A DNA stretch of 37,122 bases from Flavobacteriaceae bacterium (GTDB lineage: Bacteria > Bacteroidota > Bacteroidia > Flavobacteriales > Flavobacteriaceae). The position numbers were made by a program, and so were the translations under genes. The stretch's first letter is position 1; each line of letters opens with the position of its first letter. Positions 1 through 6,659 of this stretch are shown one piece after another. Where the stretch lies: assembly GCA_027080135.1 (NCBI GenBank), contig JALWUJ010000161.1:1-37122 (forward strand), in the 5' to 3' direction. The notes under the pieces were generated by a model. That model was not told where the DNA came from and did no database searches. It was given only the letters and a program-made list of their open reading frames with translations.

Positions 1-2
1 TC

Positions 3-1103
3 CTAATAGGAAGTAAAATCCAAATTTATTATGATGGAAACAAGTTTGGAAATAAAGATTTTATTCTTCTAGATGAAATAGAATATAAAAGCAACAATCC
101 AAAAGGGTTGGAATTTATAAAGTTGTCTGACAAAAGTAAATTAAATAAAATAAATTTAGAAAACTATATCAATAATAAACTAAGTAAAATTCAAGACATT
201 GAGTTAATCCAAAAGTTAAAAAAAGAACTTAAATCCGACGACATATCACTTTTAGTAAAAAAACTACTAAAAACAGAGATGAAAGAACGGTACAATAAAA
301 TCGTTATTGAAAATGTTTTTAAAGACATAGAAATAATAGTTCATTGTAATTTAAGAGACGAAAAAGAAAACGGCAACCTCACGTCCATAAAAATACCTAA
401 GGGGATCGAAATAATAACATTACCTAAATTAAGTGATACTATGAAGGAAGCCACTGTTGTTATTTGGAATAAAAAAATAGGTGACATTGTTAAAGAAGGT
501 GATATTCTTGCTGAAATCGAAACTGAAAAAGCAACTATGGAATTCGAGTCTTTTTACACTGGAGAATTACTCGCCATAGGAATTAAAGAAGGTGAAACAG
601 CAATTGTAGACTCCGTTTTGGCGATCATAGGCCCTAGTGGAACTAATGTTTCAGGAATTATCGAAAACTTTAATGCATTATCTAAAAATTCTGTAATTAA
701 TAATAAAAATAATTCTAATGAAAGAATTAAAAAGAAAGAAGCGTTATCAATTATAAATACTTATTTATATAAAATTGGTCAATCTACCATTCTTAATAAA
801 AATACTATTTACTCAAATAAAAACTCTGCAAATGATAAATGGTGGTTTGAACCAAGTCCAAAAATGTTTAACCAAAATTTTAATTTAGTTTTGAACGATT
901 ATAAAACAAAAAAATTGTTTTTATTTGAAATACAAAAAAATGACTTTAATTCATTAGATGATTTTTTCTATTATAGAAATAAAGTAAATAGATATTCAAT
1001 TACAATTGAAGGGAATGACACAAAATATTTTGAAGATAAATTAGGGTCTTTAAACAAAGTTAAATTTATAAAATATTTATTACACACTATTAGTTATAAT
1101 TAA
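3..1103 (+). CDS. unrecognised protein with an embedded E2-type lipoyl domain (5' end outside window)
   Basis: The ORF track starts this gene at a TTG (108), but the frame is open back to base 3 and translates into ordinary coding sequence (IGSKIQIYYDGNKFG...), so I read it as 5'-truncated by the window. In the middle, codons from about 411 to 641 encode a clear biotinyl/lipoyl domain: LPKLSDTM at the start, the lipoylation motif ETEKATME with the target Lys at 528-530, and a closing IKEGETAIVDS. It resembles, from memory, the lipoyl domain of flavobacterial pyruvate dehydrogenase E2 (PdhC). The flanks are not E2: there is no peripheral-subunit-binding domain and no catalytic acyltransferase domain. 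The N-terminal part is Lys/Glu-rich and helical-looking; the C-terminal 100 residues are polar with aromatic patches (DKWWFEPSP) and match nothing I know. The gene is more AT-rich than the Moco genes beside it. Function unknown. Confidence 0.75.
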   Translation, partial: LIGSKIQIYYDGNKFGNKDFILLDEIEYKSNNPKGLEFIKLSDKSKLNKINLENYINNKLSKIQDIELIQKLKKELKSDDISLLVKKLLKTEMKERYNKIVIENVFKDIEIIVHCNLRDEKENGNLTSIKIPKGIEIITLPKLSDTMKEATVVIWNKKIGDIVKEGDILAEIETEKATMEFESFYTGELLAIGIKEGETAIVDSVLAIIGPSGTNVSGIIENFNALSKNSVINNKNNSNERIKKKEALSIINTYLYKIGQSTILNKNTIYSNKNSANDKWWFEPSPKMFNQNFNLVLNDYKTKKLFLFEIQKNDFNSLDDFFYYRNKVNRYSITIEGNDTKYFEDKLGSLNKVKFIKYLLHTISYN

Positions 1104-1203
1104 AATACTTTAATTTAAAAGAACTGTTCAAAATAAATCACTCAACAAATTCAATCTTAAATTAAAATATTTTTCAACAATTCCTCTTTCCAATAATCAA
1201 AAA

Positions 1204-1233
1204 TAGCGTTATATTTGCACAGACATAACGCTA
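1204..1233 (+). promoter_or_regulatory. moeA promoter with overlapping ModE-like operator
   Basis: A perfect inverted repeat TAGCGTTAT ... ATAACGCTA (9-bp arms, 12-bp spacer) ends six bases before the moeA ATG. The Bacteroidota -7 box TATATTTG (1210-1217) lies inside it, so a protein bound here would block initiation. The 24-mer core (CGTTATAT...ACATAACG) closely resembles the E. coli modABC operator as I remember it, and a ModE homologue is encoded two genes' length downstream. Binding by that protein is inference. Confidence 0.75.
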
Positions 1234-1239
1234 TTAAAA

Positions 1240-2433
1240 ATGATAACCGTAGAAGAAGCTTTTGAACTCGTTCAAAAAAACATAATTCCGACCACAAAAA
1301 CACAAAAACAATCCATTAGTAAGTCTTTAGGGTTTGTCTTGGCAGAAACCGTTTTATCACCTATCAATATGCCTCCTTTTCGGCAGTCGGCAATGGACGG
1401 TTATGCGCTTCATCCCGATAGTAATCGGGAGCAAGAAAATTCCATTTACACCATTATAGATGAAGTAAAAGCAGGTGATGGTCATCATCCTATTTTAAAA
1501 GCTGGGGAAGCAGTTCGTATTTTTACAGGTTCCGCCGTTCCAGATTCAGCTAACACGGTGATTATGCAAGAAAAAGTAACTGCGGAAGGAACCCAACTCA
1601 CTATCAACGAAACTTTCTCTATCAACGAAAACATTAGACCTTTAGGAGAACAAGTAAAAAAAGGTGCCATTGCATTAAAAAAAGGCACCCAACTAACTCC
1701 TGCTGCCATTGGATATTTAACCACTTTAGGAATTTCTGAAATTGAAGTTTTCACCAAACCATCCATCGCAATTGTCACCACCGGAAACGAATTAATTGAA
1801 GCTGGACAAGAACTTACCTACGGAAAAATTTACGAAAGCAACTCCGTAATGTTACAAACCGCCTTGCAAAGTTTAGGCTTTGATCAAGTGACCATAACAA
1901 AAGTGAAAGACGACTTTATTTCAACTAAAAATTCCTTAGAAAAAGCTATTTCAGAAAATGATTTAGTACTTATTTCTGGCGGAATTTCTGTTGGAGATTA
2001 CGATTTTGTTGGTAAAGCATTATTAGAATTAGGCATCGAACAGATATTCTATAAAGTAAAACAAAAACCTGGAAAACCGCTTTTCTTCGGAAAAATGAAA
2101 AATAAACCCGTATTTGCACTTCCTGGAAATCCCGCTTCAGCATTAAACAGTTTCTATGTGTATGTACAACCATCGCTTCAGAAACTATCTGGAAATTTAG
2201 ACTTTTCATTAAACAGATTGAAGGCAAAATTAACCGCCGATTATTTCAAAAAAGGGCCAAGAGCACAGTTTTTAAAAGCTTCGGTAAAAAATGGAAAAGT
2301 AACTATTTTGGAAGGTCAGAGTTCAGCGATGTTATACACTTTTGCTATTGCAAATGCTTTTGTGTACGTACCAGCAGAGGTTAACAATTTATCTAAAGGT
2401 GACTCGGTGGAAGTGATTATGTTGCCTGTTTAA
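1240..2433 (+). CDS. moeA: molybdopterin molybdenumtransferase MoeA
   Basis: This is the enzyme that inserts molybdate into adenylylated molybdopterin in the last step of Moco synthesis. At 397 residues it has the normal MoeA length. Visible family motifs are PPFRQSAMDGYA near residue 45, the FTGSAVP loop near 95, the MPT-binding stretch TTGNEL near 185, SGGISVGDYD near 245 and the PGNPASAL loop near 295, followed by the C-terminal beta domain. The ATG follows the ModE-like operator by six bases. It is first in a same-strand run of Moco genes ending at moaA; the wide, repeat-filled gaps leave open whether this is one transcript. Confidence 0.97.
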   Translation: MITVEEAFELVQKNIIPTTKTQKQSISKSLGFVLAETVLSPINMPPFRQSAMDGYALHPDSNREQENSIYTIIDEVKAGDGHHPILKAGEAVRIFTGSAVPDSANTVIMQEKVTAEGTQLTINETFSINENIRPLGEQVKKGAIALKKGTQLTPAAIGYLTTLGISEIEVFTKPSIAIVTTGNELIEAGQELTYGKIYESNSVMLQTALQSLGFDQVTITKVKDDFISTKNSLEKAISENDLVLISGGISVGDYDFVGKALLELGIEQIFYKVKQKPGKPLFFGKMKNKPVFALPGNPASALNSFYVYVQPSLQKLSGNLDFSLNRLKAKLTADYFKKGPRAQFLKASVKNGKVTILEGQSSAMLYTFAIANAFVYVPAEVNNLSKGDSVEVIMLPV

Positions 2434-2499
2434 CATTTCGACTACGCTCAATGACCAATAAAATTATGGAATAAAAATAAGAGGAAAGGAAAAAAATCT

Positions 2500-2593
2500 C
2501 CTGCAAGGTTTCAAAAACCTTGTAGGTATTAATAAAAATAGCAGAAGTTAAGAACATCCCGAAATTTCGGGACTGCCTTCGTAGGAATTATGA
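2500..2593 (+). repeat. composite palindromic repeat, copy A, supplying the modE start region
   Basis: Two modules lie between moeA and modE. The first is an imperfect hairpin, CCTGCAAGGTTT / AAACCTTGTAGG (2500-2526). The second starts with the perfect 16-bp palindrome TCCCGAAATTTCGGGA (2557-2572) and runs to the start codon as GACTGCCTTCGTAGGAATTATGA. The same pair in the same order lies before moeB (4762-4853). The 38-nt second module differs at only two positions, and the distance from palindrome to ATG is 33 nt in both. Confidence 0.85.
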
Positions 2594-2928
2594 AATATAA
2601 AATAAAAAGCAGAATCTGGATTGAAGCCGATAACAAAGTATTAATTGGCGAAGGACGAGTACGTTTATTAAAAGCAATTGAAGAAACGGGTTCGCTTTCA
2701 AAAGCAGCGAGGAGTATTCAGATTTCGTATAAAAAAGCGTGGACGATGTTGGACTCTGTAAATAAATCTGCCAAGAAACCCGTAACTGAAAGTAGCACTG
2801 GCGGAAAAGGTGGCGGTGGTGCTGTTTTAACAAAATACGGAAAGGAATTAATCAACGCATTTGAAGCTATTAATAAAAACTGTTGGTCACATTTAGACAC
2901 TCAAATTGAGAAAATAAACTCTTTGTGA
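2590..2928 (+). CDS. modE: ModE-type DNA-binding regulator, DNA-binding domain only
   Basis: At 112 residues this matches only the N-terminal winged helix-turn-helix of ModE. The helix-turn-helix reads GSLSKAARSIQISYKKAW and is followed by the very characteristic wing STGGKGGGGAVLTKYG, almost as in E. coli ModE. The C-terminal tandem Mop (molybdate-binding) domains are absent, so direct sensing of molybdate by this chain is doubtful. It sits second in the Moco gene run and probably controls moeA through the inverted repeat at 1204-1233. The start ATG lies in a repeated module that also supplies the AGGAA-like sequence, and the stop codon lies in a third copy of the same palindrome family (TCCCGAAACTTCGGGA, 2929-2944). 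Confidence 0.92.
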   Translation: MKYKIKSRIWIEADNKVLIGEGRVRLLKAIEETGSLSKAARSIQISYKKAWTMLDSVNKSAKKPVTESSTGGKGGGGAVLTKYGKELINAFEAINKNCWSHLDTQIEKINSL

Positions 2929-2990
2929 TCCCGAAACTTCGGGAGTGCCTTCTTTGTGGACTTTGTGATTAGCTTTTTACAAAAAACACC

Positions 2991-3024
2991 GAATACTGAA
3001 CCGCAGAATAACGAATGATGAAGT
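2991..3024 (+). repeat. 34-nt intergenic repeat, copy 1
   Basis: The sequence GAATACTGAACCGCAGAATA... recurs before moaC/B at 6570-6603 with 27 of 34 positions identical. Both copies follow short runs of CTTTGTG-type sequence that begin at the stop codon of the preceding gene (modE, moaE), so the likeness extends loosely over the whole gap. Confidence 0.7.
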
Positions 3025-3099
3025 AAAATAAAAAATAAAAATTGAAACAAAAATCAACATACTATTTCAAATCAAAAACTTCGATATTCAACATTTAAA

Positions 3100-3843
3100 T
3101 TGATATTAGAAATAGAACATATCTGGCTTTTCCTTCTCATCCTTCCGGTGATTTCTTTCCTATATTCAAGCGTAGGTCACGGAGGAGCAAGTGGTTATTT
3201 AGCTTTAATGAGTTTGTTTTCATTTCCGCATTTGGTGATGAAACCCACCGCTTTATTGCTCAATTTATTTGTGGCAGGAATTTCGTTTTTCTACTATTTC
3301 AAAGGTGGATTTTTTAAGAAAAAACTGTTTTTATACTTTGCTGTTGCCTCAATTCCAATGTCTTTTTTAGGAGGAACCGTTGACCTTGACGCAACACTTT
3401 ATAAAAAGATTTTAGCAGTTTTATTAATTTTCGCAGTTTTAAAAATGTTGAATGTATTTGGAAAAGAAAGCACTAAAATTAAAGACATCAAACTCTGGCA
3501 AGGACTTCTTGTGGGAGGTGCGATTGGATATTTTTCGGGGCTTATTGGAATTGGTGGAGGCATCATTTTAAGTCCGATAATTCTCTTATTACATTGGGGA
3601 AATATGAAGGAAGCCGCAGCAGTTTCCGCCTTGTTTATTTGGGTGAATTCTGCAGCAGGATTGTTTGGTCAGCTGAGTAATGGCGTGACTTTGAGTTCAC
3701 ATTCTTTTGGTTTGGTGGCAATCGCCATCGTGGGAGGGATTTTTGGTGCTTACTTCGGAAGTAAAATCGTTAATAATAAAACTTTGAGATATGTTTTAGC
3801 CTTTGTTTTGGTATTGGCATCTGTAAAATTATTTTTTATCTAA
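3100..3843 (+). CDS. TauE/SafE-family membrane permease (anion transport candidate)
   Basis: The 247-residue product is almost wholly hydrophobic, with about eight membrane segments and the two family repeats: SSVGHGGASGYLA near residue 25 and the mirrored GLIGIGGGIILSP near residue 150. TauE/SafE proteins move sulfur-containing anions such as sulfite, sulfoacetate or sulfate in the systems studied. The track start is a TTG and I see no good ATG upstream in frame; the family motifs begin right after it, so the start is roughly right. The stop overlaps the mobA start (TAATG), which points to translational coupling. Its place between modE and mobA suggests a role in molybdate or sulfur-oxyanion supply to Moco synthesis; that is inference. 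Confidence 0.88.
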   Translation: MILEIEHIWLFLLILPVISFLYSSVGHGGASGYLALMSLFSFPHLVMKPTALLLNLFVAGISFFYYFKGGFFKKKLFLYFAVASIPMSFLGGTVDLDATLYKKILAVLLIFAVLKMLNVFGKESTKIKDIKLWQGLLVGGAIGYFSGLIGIGGGIILSPIILLLHWGNMKEAAAVSALFIWVNSAAGLFGQLSNGVTLSSHSFGLVAIAIVGGIFGAYFGSKIVNNKTLRYVLAFVLVLASVKLFFI

Positions 3844-4421
3844 TGAACAAAAAAAGAAACATAACCGCTATTGTACTCGCAGGAGGAAAAAGCTCCCGAA
3901 TGGGAACCGATAAAGGTTTTGTAAATTTTAAAAACAAACCTTTTGTACAGCATATTATTGATGTAGTTCGTCCTTTGGTTAATGAAATCATCATTATAAG
4001 TAACCATCCAAATTACGATATTTTCGGATTAAAACGCTTTAATGATATCATCAAAAATGCAGGTCCTTTAGCCGGAATTCAAGCAGGATTACATGAGTCT
4101 GAAACTGAAAATAACTTAGTTATAAGCTGTGATGTCCCTTTAATTTCTTCTGAATTATTAGAATTATTAATTACTGAAATCAATACTACTTCTGAAGTCA
4201 TTCAATTACAAAGTGGCGATAAAAAAATGCCGCTCATTGCTATTTATAAAAAAAGTTGTGAAGCAAAATTTACCGAAGTATTAATTCAAGGCGAACGAAG
4301 AGTACGAAAGGCAATAGAACAATGTAAGGTTAAAACAATTATCATAGAAAAAGCTTTAGAAAAACATACGGCTAACATCAATACCAAAGAAGATTTAAAA
4401 GAAATAGAAAACGAAATCTAA
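3843..4421 (+). CDS. mobA: molybdenum cofactor guanylyltransferase MobA
   Basis: MobA joins GMP to Moco to make the MGD form used by DMSO-reductase-family enzymes such as Nap nitrate reductase. The N-terminal nucleotide-binding signature LAGGKSSRMGTDKGFVNF is complete, NAGPLAGIQAGL follows near residue 75, and the metal-binding Asp is in SCDVPLIS near 98. At 192 residues the length is normal for the family. The start overlaps the TauE-like stop by one base. Presence of MobA implies that this organism makes a bis-MGD enzyme, although none is encoded in the window. Confidence 0.95.
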   Translation: MNKKRNITAIVLAGGKSSRMGTDKGFVNFKNKPFVQHIIDVVRPLVNEIIIISNHPNYDIFGLKRFNDIIKNAGPLAGIQAGLHESETENNLVISCDVPLISSELLELLITEINTTSEVIQLQSGDKKMPLIAIYKKSCEAKFTEVLIQGERRVRKAIEQCKVKTIIIEKALEKHTANINTKEDLKEIENEI

Positions 4422-4442
4422 CAGATTTTTAAAACCTGTTAG
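4418..4442. repeat. imperfect palindrome across the mobA stop
   Basis: CTAACAGATTTTTAAAACCTGTTAG has 7-bp perfect arms (4418-4424 and 4436-4442) and weaker pairing inward. It contains the mobA stop codon. It could be a weak terminator or attenuator, but no T-run follows, and it looks like another of the intergenic palindromes that litter this gene run. Confidence 0.5.
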
Positions 4443-4466
4443 GAATAAAAAAACAAAAATGAATCA

Positions 4467-4700
4467 ATGGAATTAAGCATTAAATATTTTGGACTTTTAG
4501 CAGAAATCACCAATTGCTCTGAAGAAAATTTATCTTTTTCAGGAAAGACGGTTTCGGATTTAAAAGAACATCTATTTCAGAAACATCCAACATTGAAACT
4601 TAACGATTTTCAAATAGCTCAAGACAACGAATTAGTAGAAAACGAAACAGAAATAATAGGGATTGAGATTGCTTTGCTTCCTCCTTTTGCGGGTGGATAA
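4467..4700 (+). CDS. moaD: molybdopterin synthase small subunit MoaD
   Basis: This is a 77-residue ubiquitin-fold sulfur carrier ending in the required Gly-Gly (LLPPFAGG), whose C-terminus is adenylylated by MoeB and converted to a thiocarboxylate. The body follows the MoaD pattern: an early beta strand ending in FGLLAEI, a middle Ser/Leu-rich helix (VSDLKEHLFQKHP), and a penultimate strand before the tail. An out-of-frame ATG lies 8 bases upstream; the chosen ATG is the only one that gives this fold. Its partner subunit MoaE and activator MoeB follow directly. Confidence 0.95.
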   Translation: MELSIKYFGLLAEITNCSEENLSFSGKTVSDLKEHLFQKHPTLKLNDFQIAQDNELVENETEIIGIEIALLPPFAGG

Positions 4701-4713
4701 ATACAACAAGCCA

Positions 4714-4759
4714 TAACCCTTCCCGTTTCGAAGCTTCGGAATAAACTCAGGAAGGGTTA
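4714..4759. repeat. inverted repeat downstream of moaD
   Basis: Perfect 10-bp arms TAACCCTTCC (4714-4723) and GGAAGGGTTA (4750-4759) enclose 26 bases that include a smaller palindrome around TTCGAAGCTTCGGAA. No poly-T follows on the plus strand, so I class it as an intergenic palindrome rather than a definite terminator. Confidence 0.6.
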
Positions 4760-4761
4760 CT

Positions 4762-4853
4762 CCTGCAAGGTTTTTATACCTTGTAGGTATAAAATAAAGT
4801 AAAGAAGATAGGGAGATCCCGAAATTTCGGGACTGCCATCGCAGGAATTATGA
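4762..4853 (+). repeat. composite palindromic repeat, copy B, supplying the moeB start region
   Basis: This is the second copy of the two-module element found before modE: hairpin CCTGCAAGGT / ACCTTGTAGG (4762-4787), then ATCCCGAAATTTCGGGACTG (4816-4835) continuing to the moeB ATG at 4850. Only two differences from copy A were counted over the last 38 nt. The Shine-Dalgarno-like AGGAA and the start codon belong to the repeat. Confidence 0.85.
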
Positions 4854-5908
4854 GATACAACAGACATATCATCCTTTCAGAAATTGGCAAAAATGGCCAA
4901 GACAAACTAGCTAAAGCCAAAGTATTGGTAATTGGTGCAGGCGGATTGGGCTGCCCGGTTTTGCAATATTTAACCGCTGCAGGTGTTGGTACTATTGGGA
5001 TTGTAGATTTCGATATCGTTTCAGAATCCAACTTACAACGTCAAGTTTTATACGGTACTTCTTCCCTTGGAAAAAATAAAGCCGAAGCTGCAAAAACAAG
5101 ATTAGAAGATTTAAATCATCAAATTTCCATCATCGCTTATCCAGAAAAACTCACTCATAAAAATGCAATTTCTATATTTCAGAAATACGACATTATTGTT
5201 GATGGCACCGATAATTTCGCTACTCGTTATTTAGTAAATGATACTTCCATTATTACCAAAAAACCATTGGTGTATGCTGGAATTTATAAATTTGAAGGGC
5301 AAGTTTCAGTATTCAATTTTAAGAAAGGTCCAAGTTATCGTTGTTTGTTTCCAAATCCACCAAAAAAAGGTACGATTCCAAATTGTTCAGAGGTTGGTGT
5401 TTTAGGAGTTTTACCTGGAATTATTGGAACACTTCAGGCAAACGAAGTTTTGAAAATAATTTTAGAAATCGGAAATATTCTTAACAGAAAAGTTCTTTAT
5501 TACAATGCTTTAAACAACAAAACCAATATTTTAAAAATCCATCGTTCTGAAAATGAAATTCAAAAAGTTTTAAAGTCAGAAGCTATTTTTGAAACTTTAG
5601 ATGAAGAGGATAATTGTGATATTTCAGTTCAAGAAATTAGTCTGAAAGAGTTGATGAAAAAGCAAAACTTTCAACTAATAGACGTTCGAGAAAAGAACGA
5701 AAACCCTAAAATTGAAAGCAATAAAATTATTCACATTCCATTAAATGAATTAGAAAAAAATATAGATAAATTAACTTCAGAAGAACCTTTGGTTTTTTTC
5801 TGCCAAGCAGGAATTAAAAGTAAGAGAGCGGCTTCCAAAGTTATAAATAGTTATAGTTTGCAGGAAGGAGCTTCAGAAATAATAGAATATTTAAAAACAT
5901 CCCCCTAA
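4850..5908 (+). CDS. moeB: MoaD-activating E1-like enzyme MoeB with C-terminal rhodanese domain
   Basis: Residues 1 to about 240 are a ThiF/MoeB/HesA adenylyltransferase: the nucleotide loop VIGAGGLGCPVLQYL near residue 27, DFDIVSESNLQRQ near 55, the DGTDNFATRYL stretch near 120, and the Cys of GTIPNCSEVGVLGVLPG near 178. Residues from about 265 are a rhodanese domain whose active loop is CQAGIKS near 320, making a MOCS3-like fusion that could both activate and sulfurate MoaD. The usual structural zinc site of two CxxC pairs is degraded: only SYRC remains of the first pair and no second pair is present. The last residues, TSP, are encoded by an intergenic repeat-like sequence (CCCCCTAACCCCTTTCAAAGG) that overlaps the stop. 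Confidence 0.92.
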   Translation: MRYNRHIILSEIGKNGQDKLAKAKVLVIGAGGLGCPVLQYLTAAGVGTIGIVDFDIVSESNLQRQVLYGTSSLGKNKAEAAKTRLEDLNHQISIIAYPEKLTHKNAISIFQKYDIIVDGTDNFATRYLVNDTSIITKKPLVYAGIYKFEGQVSVFNFKKGPSYRCLFPNPPKKGTIPNCSEVGVLGVLPGIIGTLQANEVLKIILEIGNILNRKVLYYNALNNKTNILKIHRSENEIQKVLKSEAIFETLDEEDNCDISVQEISLKELMKKQNFQLIDVREKNENPKIESNKIIHIPLNELEKNIDKLTSEEPLVFFCQAGIKSKRAASKVINSYSLQEGASEIIEYLKTSP

Positions 5909-6020
5909 CCCCTTTCAAAGGAGGAATTCATTCTAAGAAAATGTAGAGATAAAAATTAAGTATAATTAAACAGATACCCGCTGTAGTTTATGTTATGCGG
6001 AGTCGAAATACGAGCATATT

Positions 6021-6464
6021 ATGAAAACCAAAAAACCAAAAAACATATTTAAAGAAGGAGCAATTTCTTCGGAATTTATAGCAAATTCGATTGCACATCA
6101 TCAAGTAAAAACACAAATTGGTGCTCACAATATATTTTTAGGACAAGTACGTGCCGATGAAATTGATGGAAAAAAAGTAGCATCAATCGAATACACTGCT
6201 CATGAAGAAATGGCAAATCAAAAATTTCACGAAATTAGAGAAGCTGCTTTTGAAAAATTCGACTTGAGCTGTATGCATATTTATCACAGTTTAGGAAAAG
6301 TAAAAGCAGGCGAAATCTGTTTATTCGTATTTGTTTCATCACCTAGAAGAAAAGAAGTTTTTCCGGCAATTAAGTTTATTGTAGAAGAAATAAAAGAAAA
6401 TGTTCCTGTTTTTGGGAAAGAGATTTTTGAAGACAAAAGTCATCAATGGAAAGTAAATACATAA
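6021..6464 (+). CDS. moaE: molybdopterin synthase catalytic subunit MoaE
   Basis: MoaE converts cPMP to molybdopterin using sulfur from thiocarboxylated MoaD. The 147-residue product has the family layout: an N-terminal strand and early helix, FLGQVRADEIDGKKVASIEYTA near residue 39 to 60, HIYHSLGKVKAGEICLFVFVSS near 90 to 110, and the active-site Lys region ENVPVFGKEIFED near 130. It is slightly diverged: the classic HRxG is HSLGKV here. The 112-bp gap from moeB holds repeat-like fragments but no gene. Confidence 0.93.
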   Translation: MKTKKPKNIFKEGAISSEFIANSIAHHQVKTQIGAHNIFLGQVRADEIDGKKVASIEYTAHEEMANQKFHEIREAAFEKFDLSCMHIYHSLGKVKAGEICLFVFVSSPRRKEVFPAIKFIVEEIKENVPVFGKEIFEDKSHQWKVNT

Positions 6465-6569
6465 CTCTTTGTGAGCCTTTGTTCCTTCTTAGTGTTCTTT
6501 GTGGTTAAATTATTTCACAGAGTTTCACAAAGAATCACAGAGTTACACAGAGAAAAATTAAAAAATATC

Positions 6570-6603
6570 GAATACCAAACTGCAGAATGTTGAATAATGA
6601 AGT
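6570..6603 (+). repeat. 34-nt intergenic repeat, copy 2
   Basis: GAATACCAAACTGCAGAATG... matches 2991-3024 at 27 of 34 positions. The gap from 6465 to 6659 also holds the loose inverted run CTTTGTG...CACAGAG (about 6467-6552), a low-complexity pattern that also follows modE. Confidence 0.7.
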
Positions 6604-6659
6604 TCCTTATTAATAAACTTCTAAATTCATAATTCAACATTTATAATTTATAATTAACT

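Noticed and set aside
2446-2600. Insertion sequence or mobile element between moeA and modE
   Set aside because: Only short palindromic modules are present; there is no transposase and no target-site duplication that I can see.
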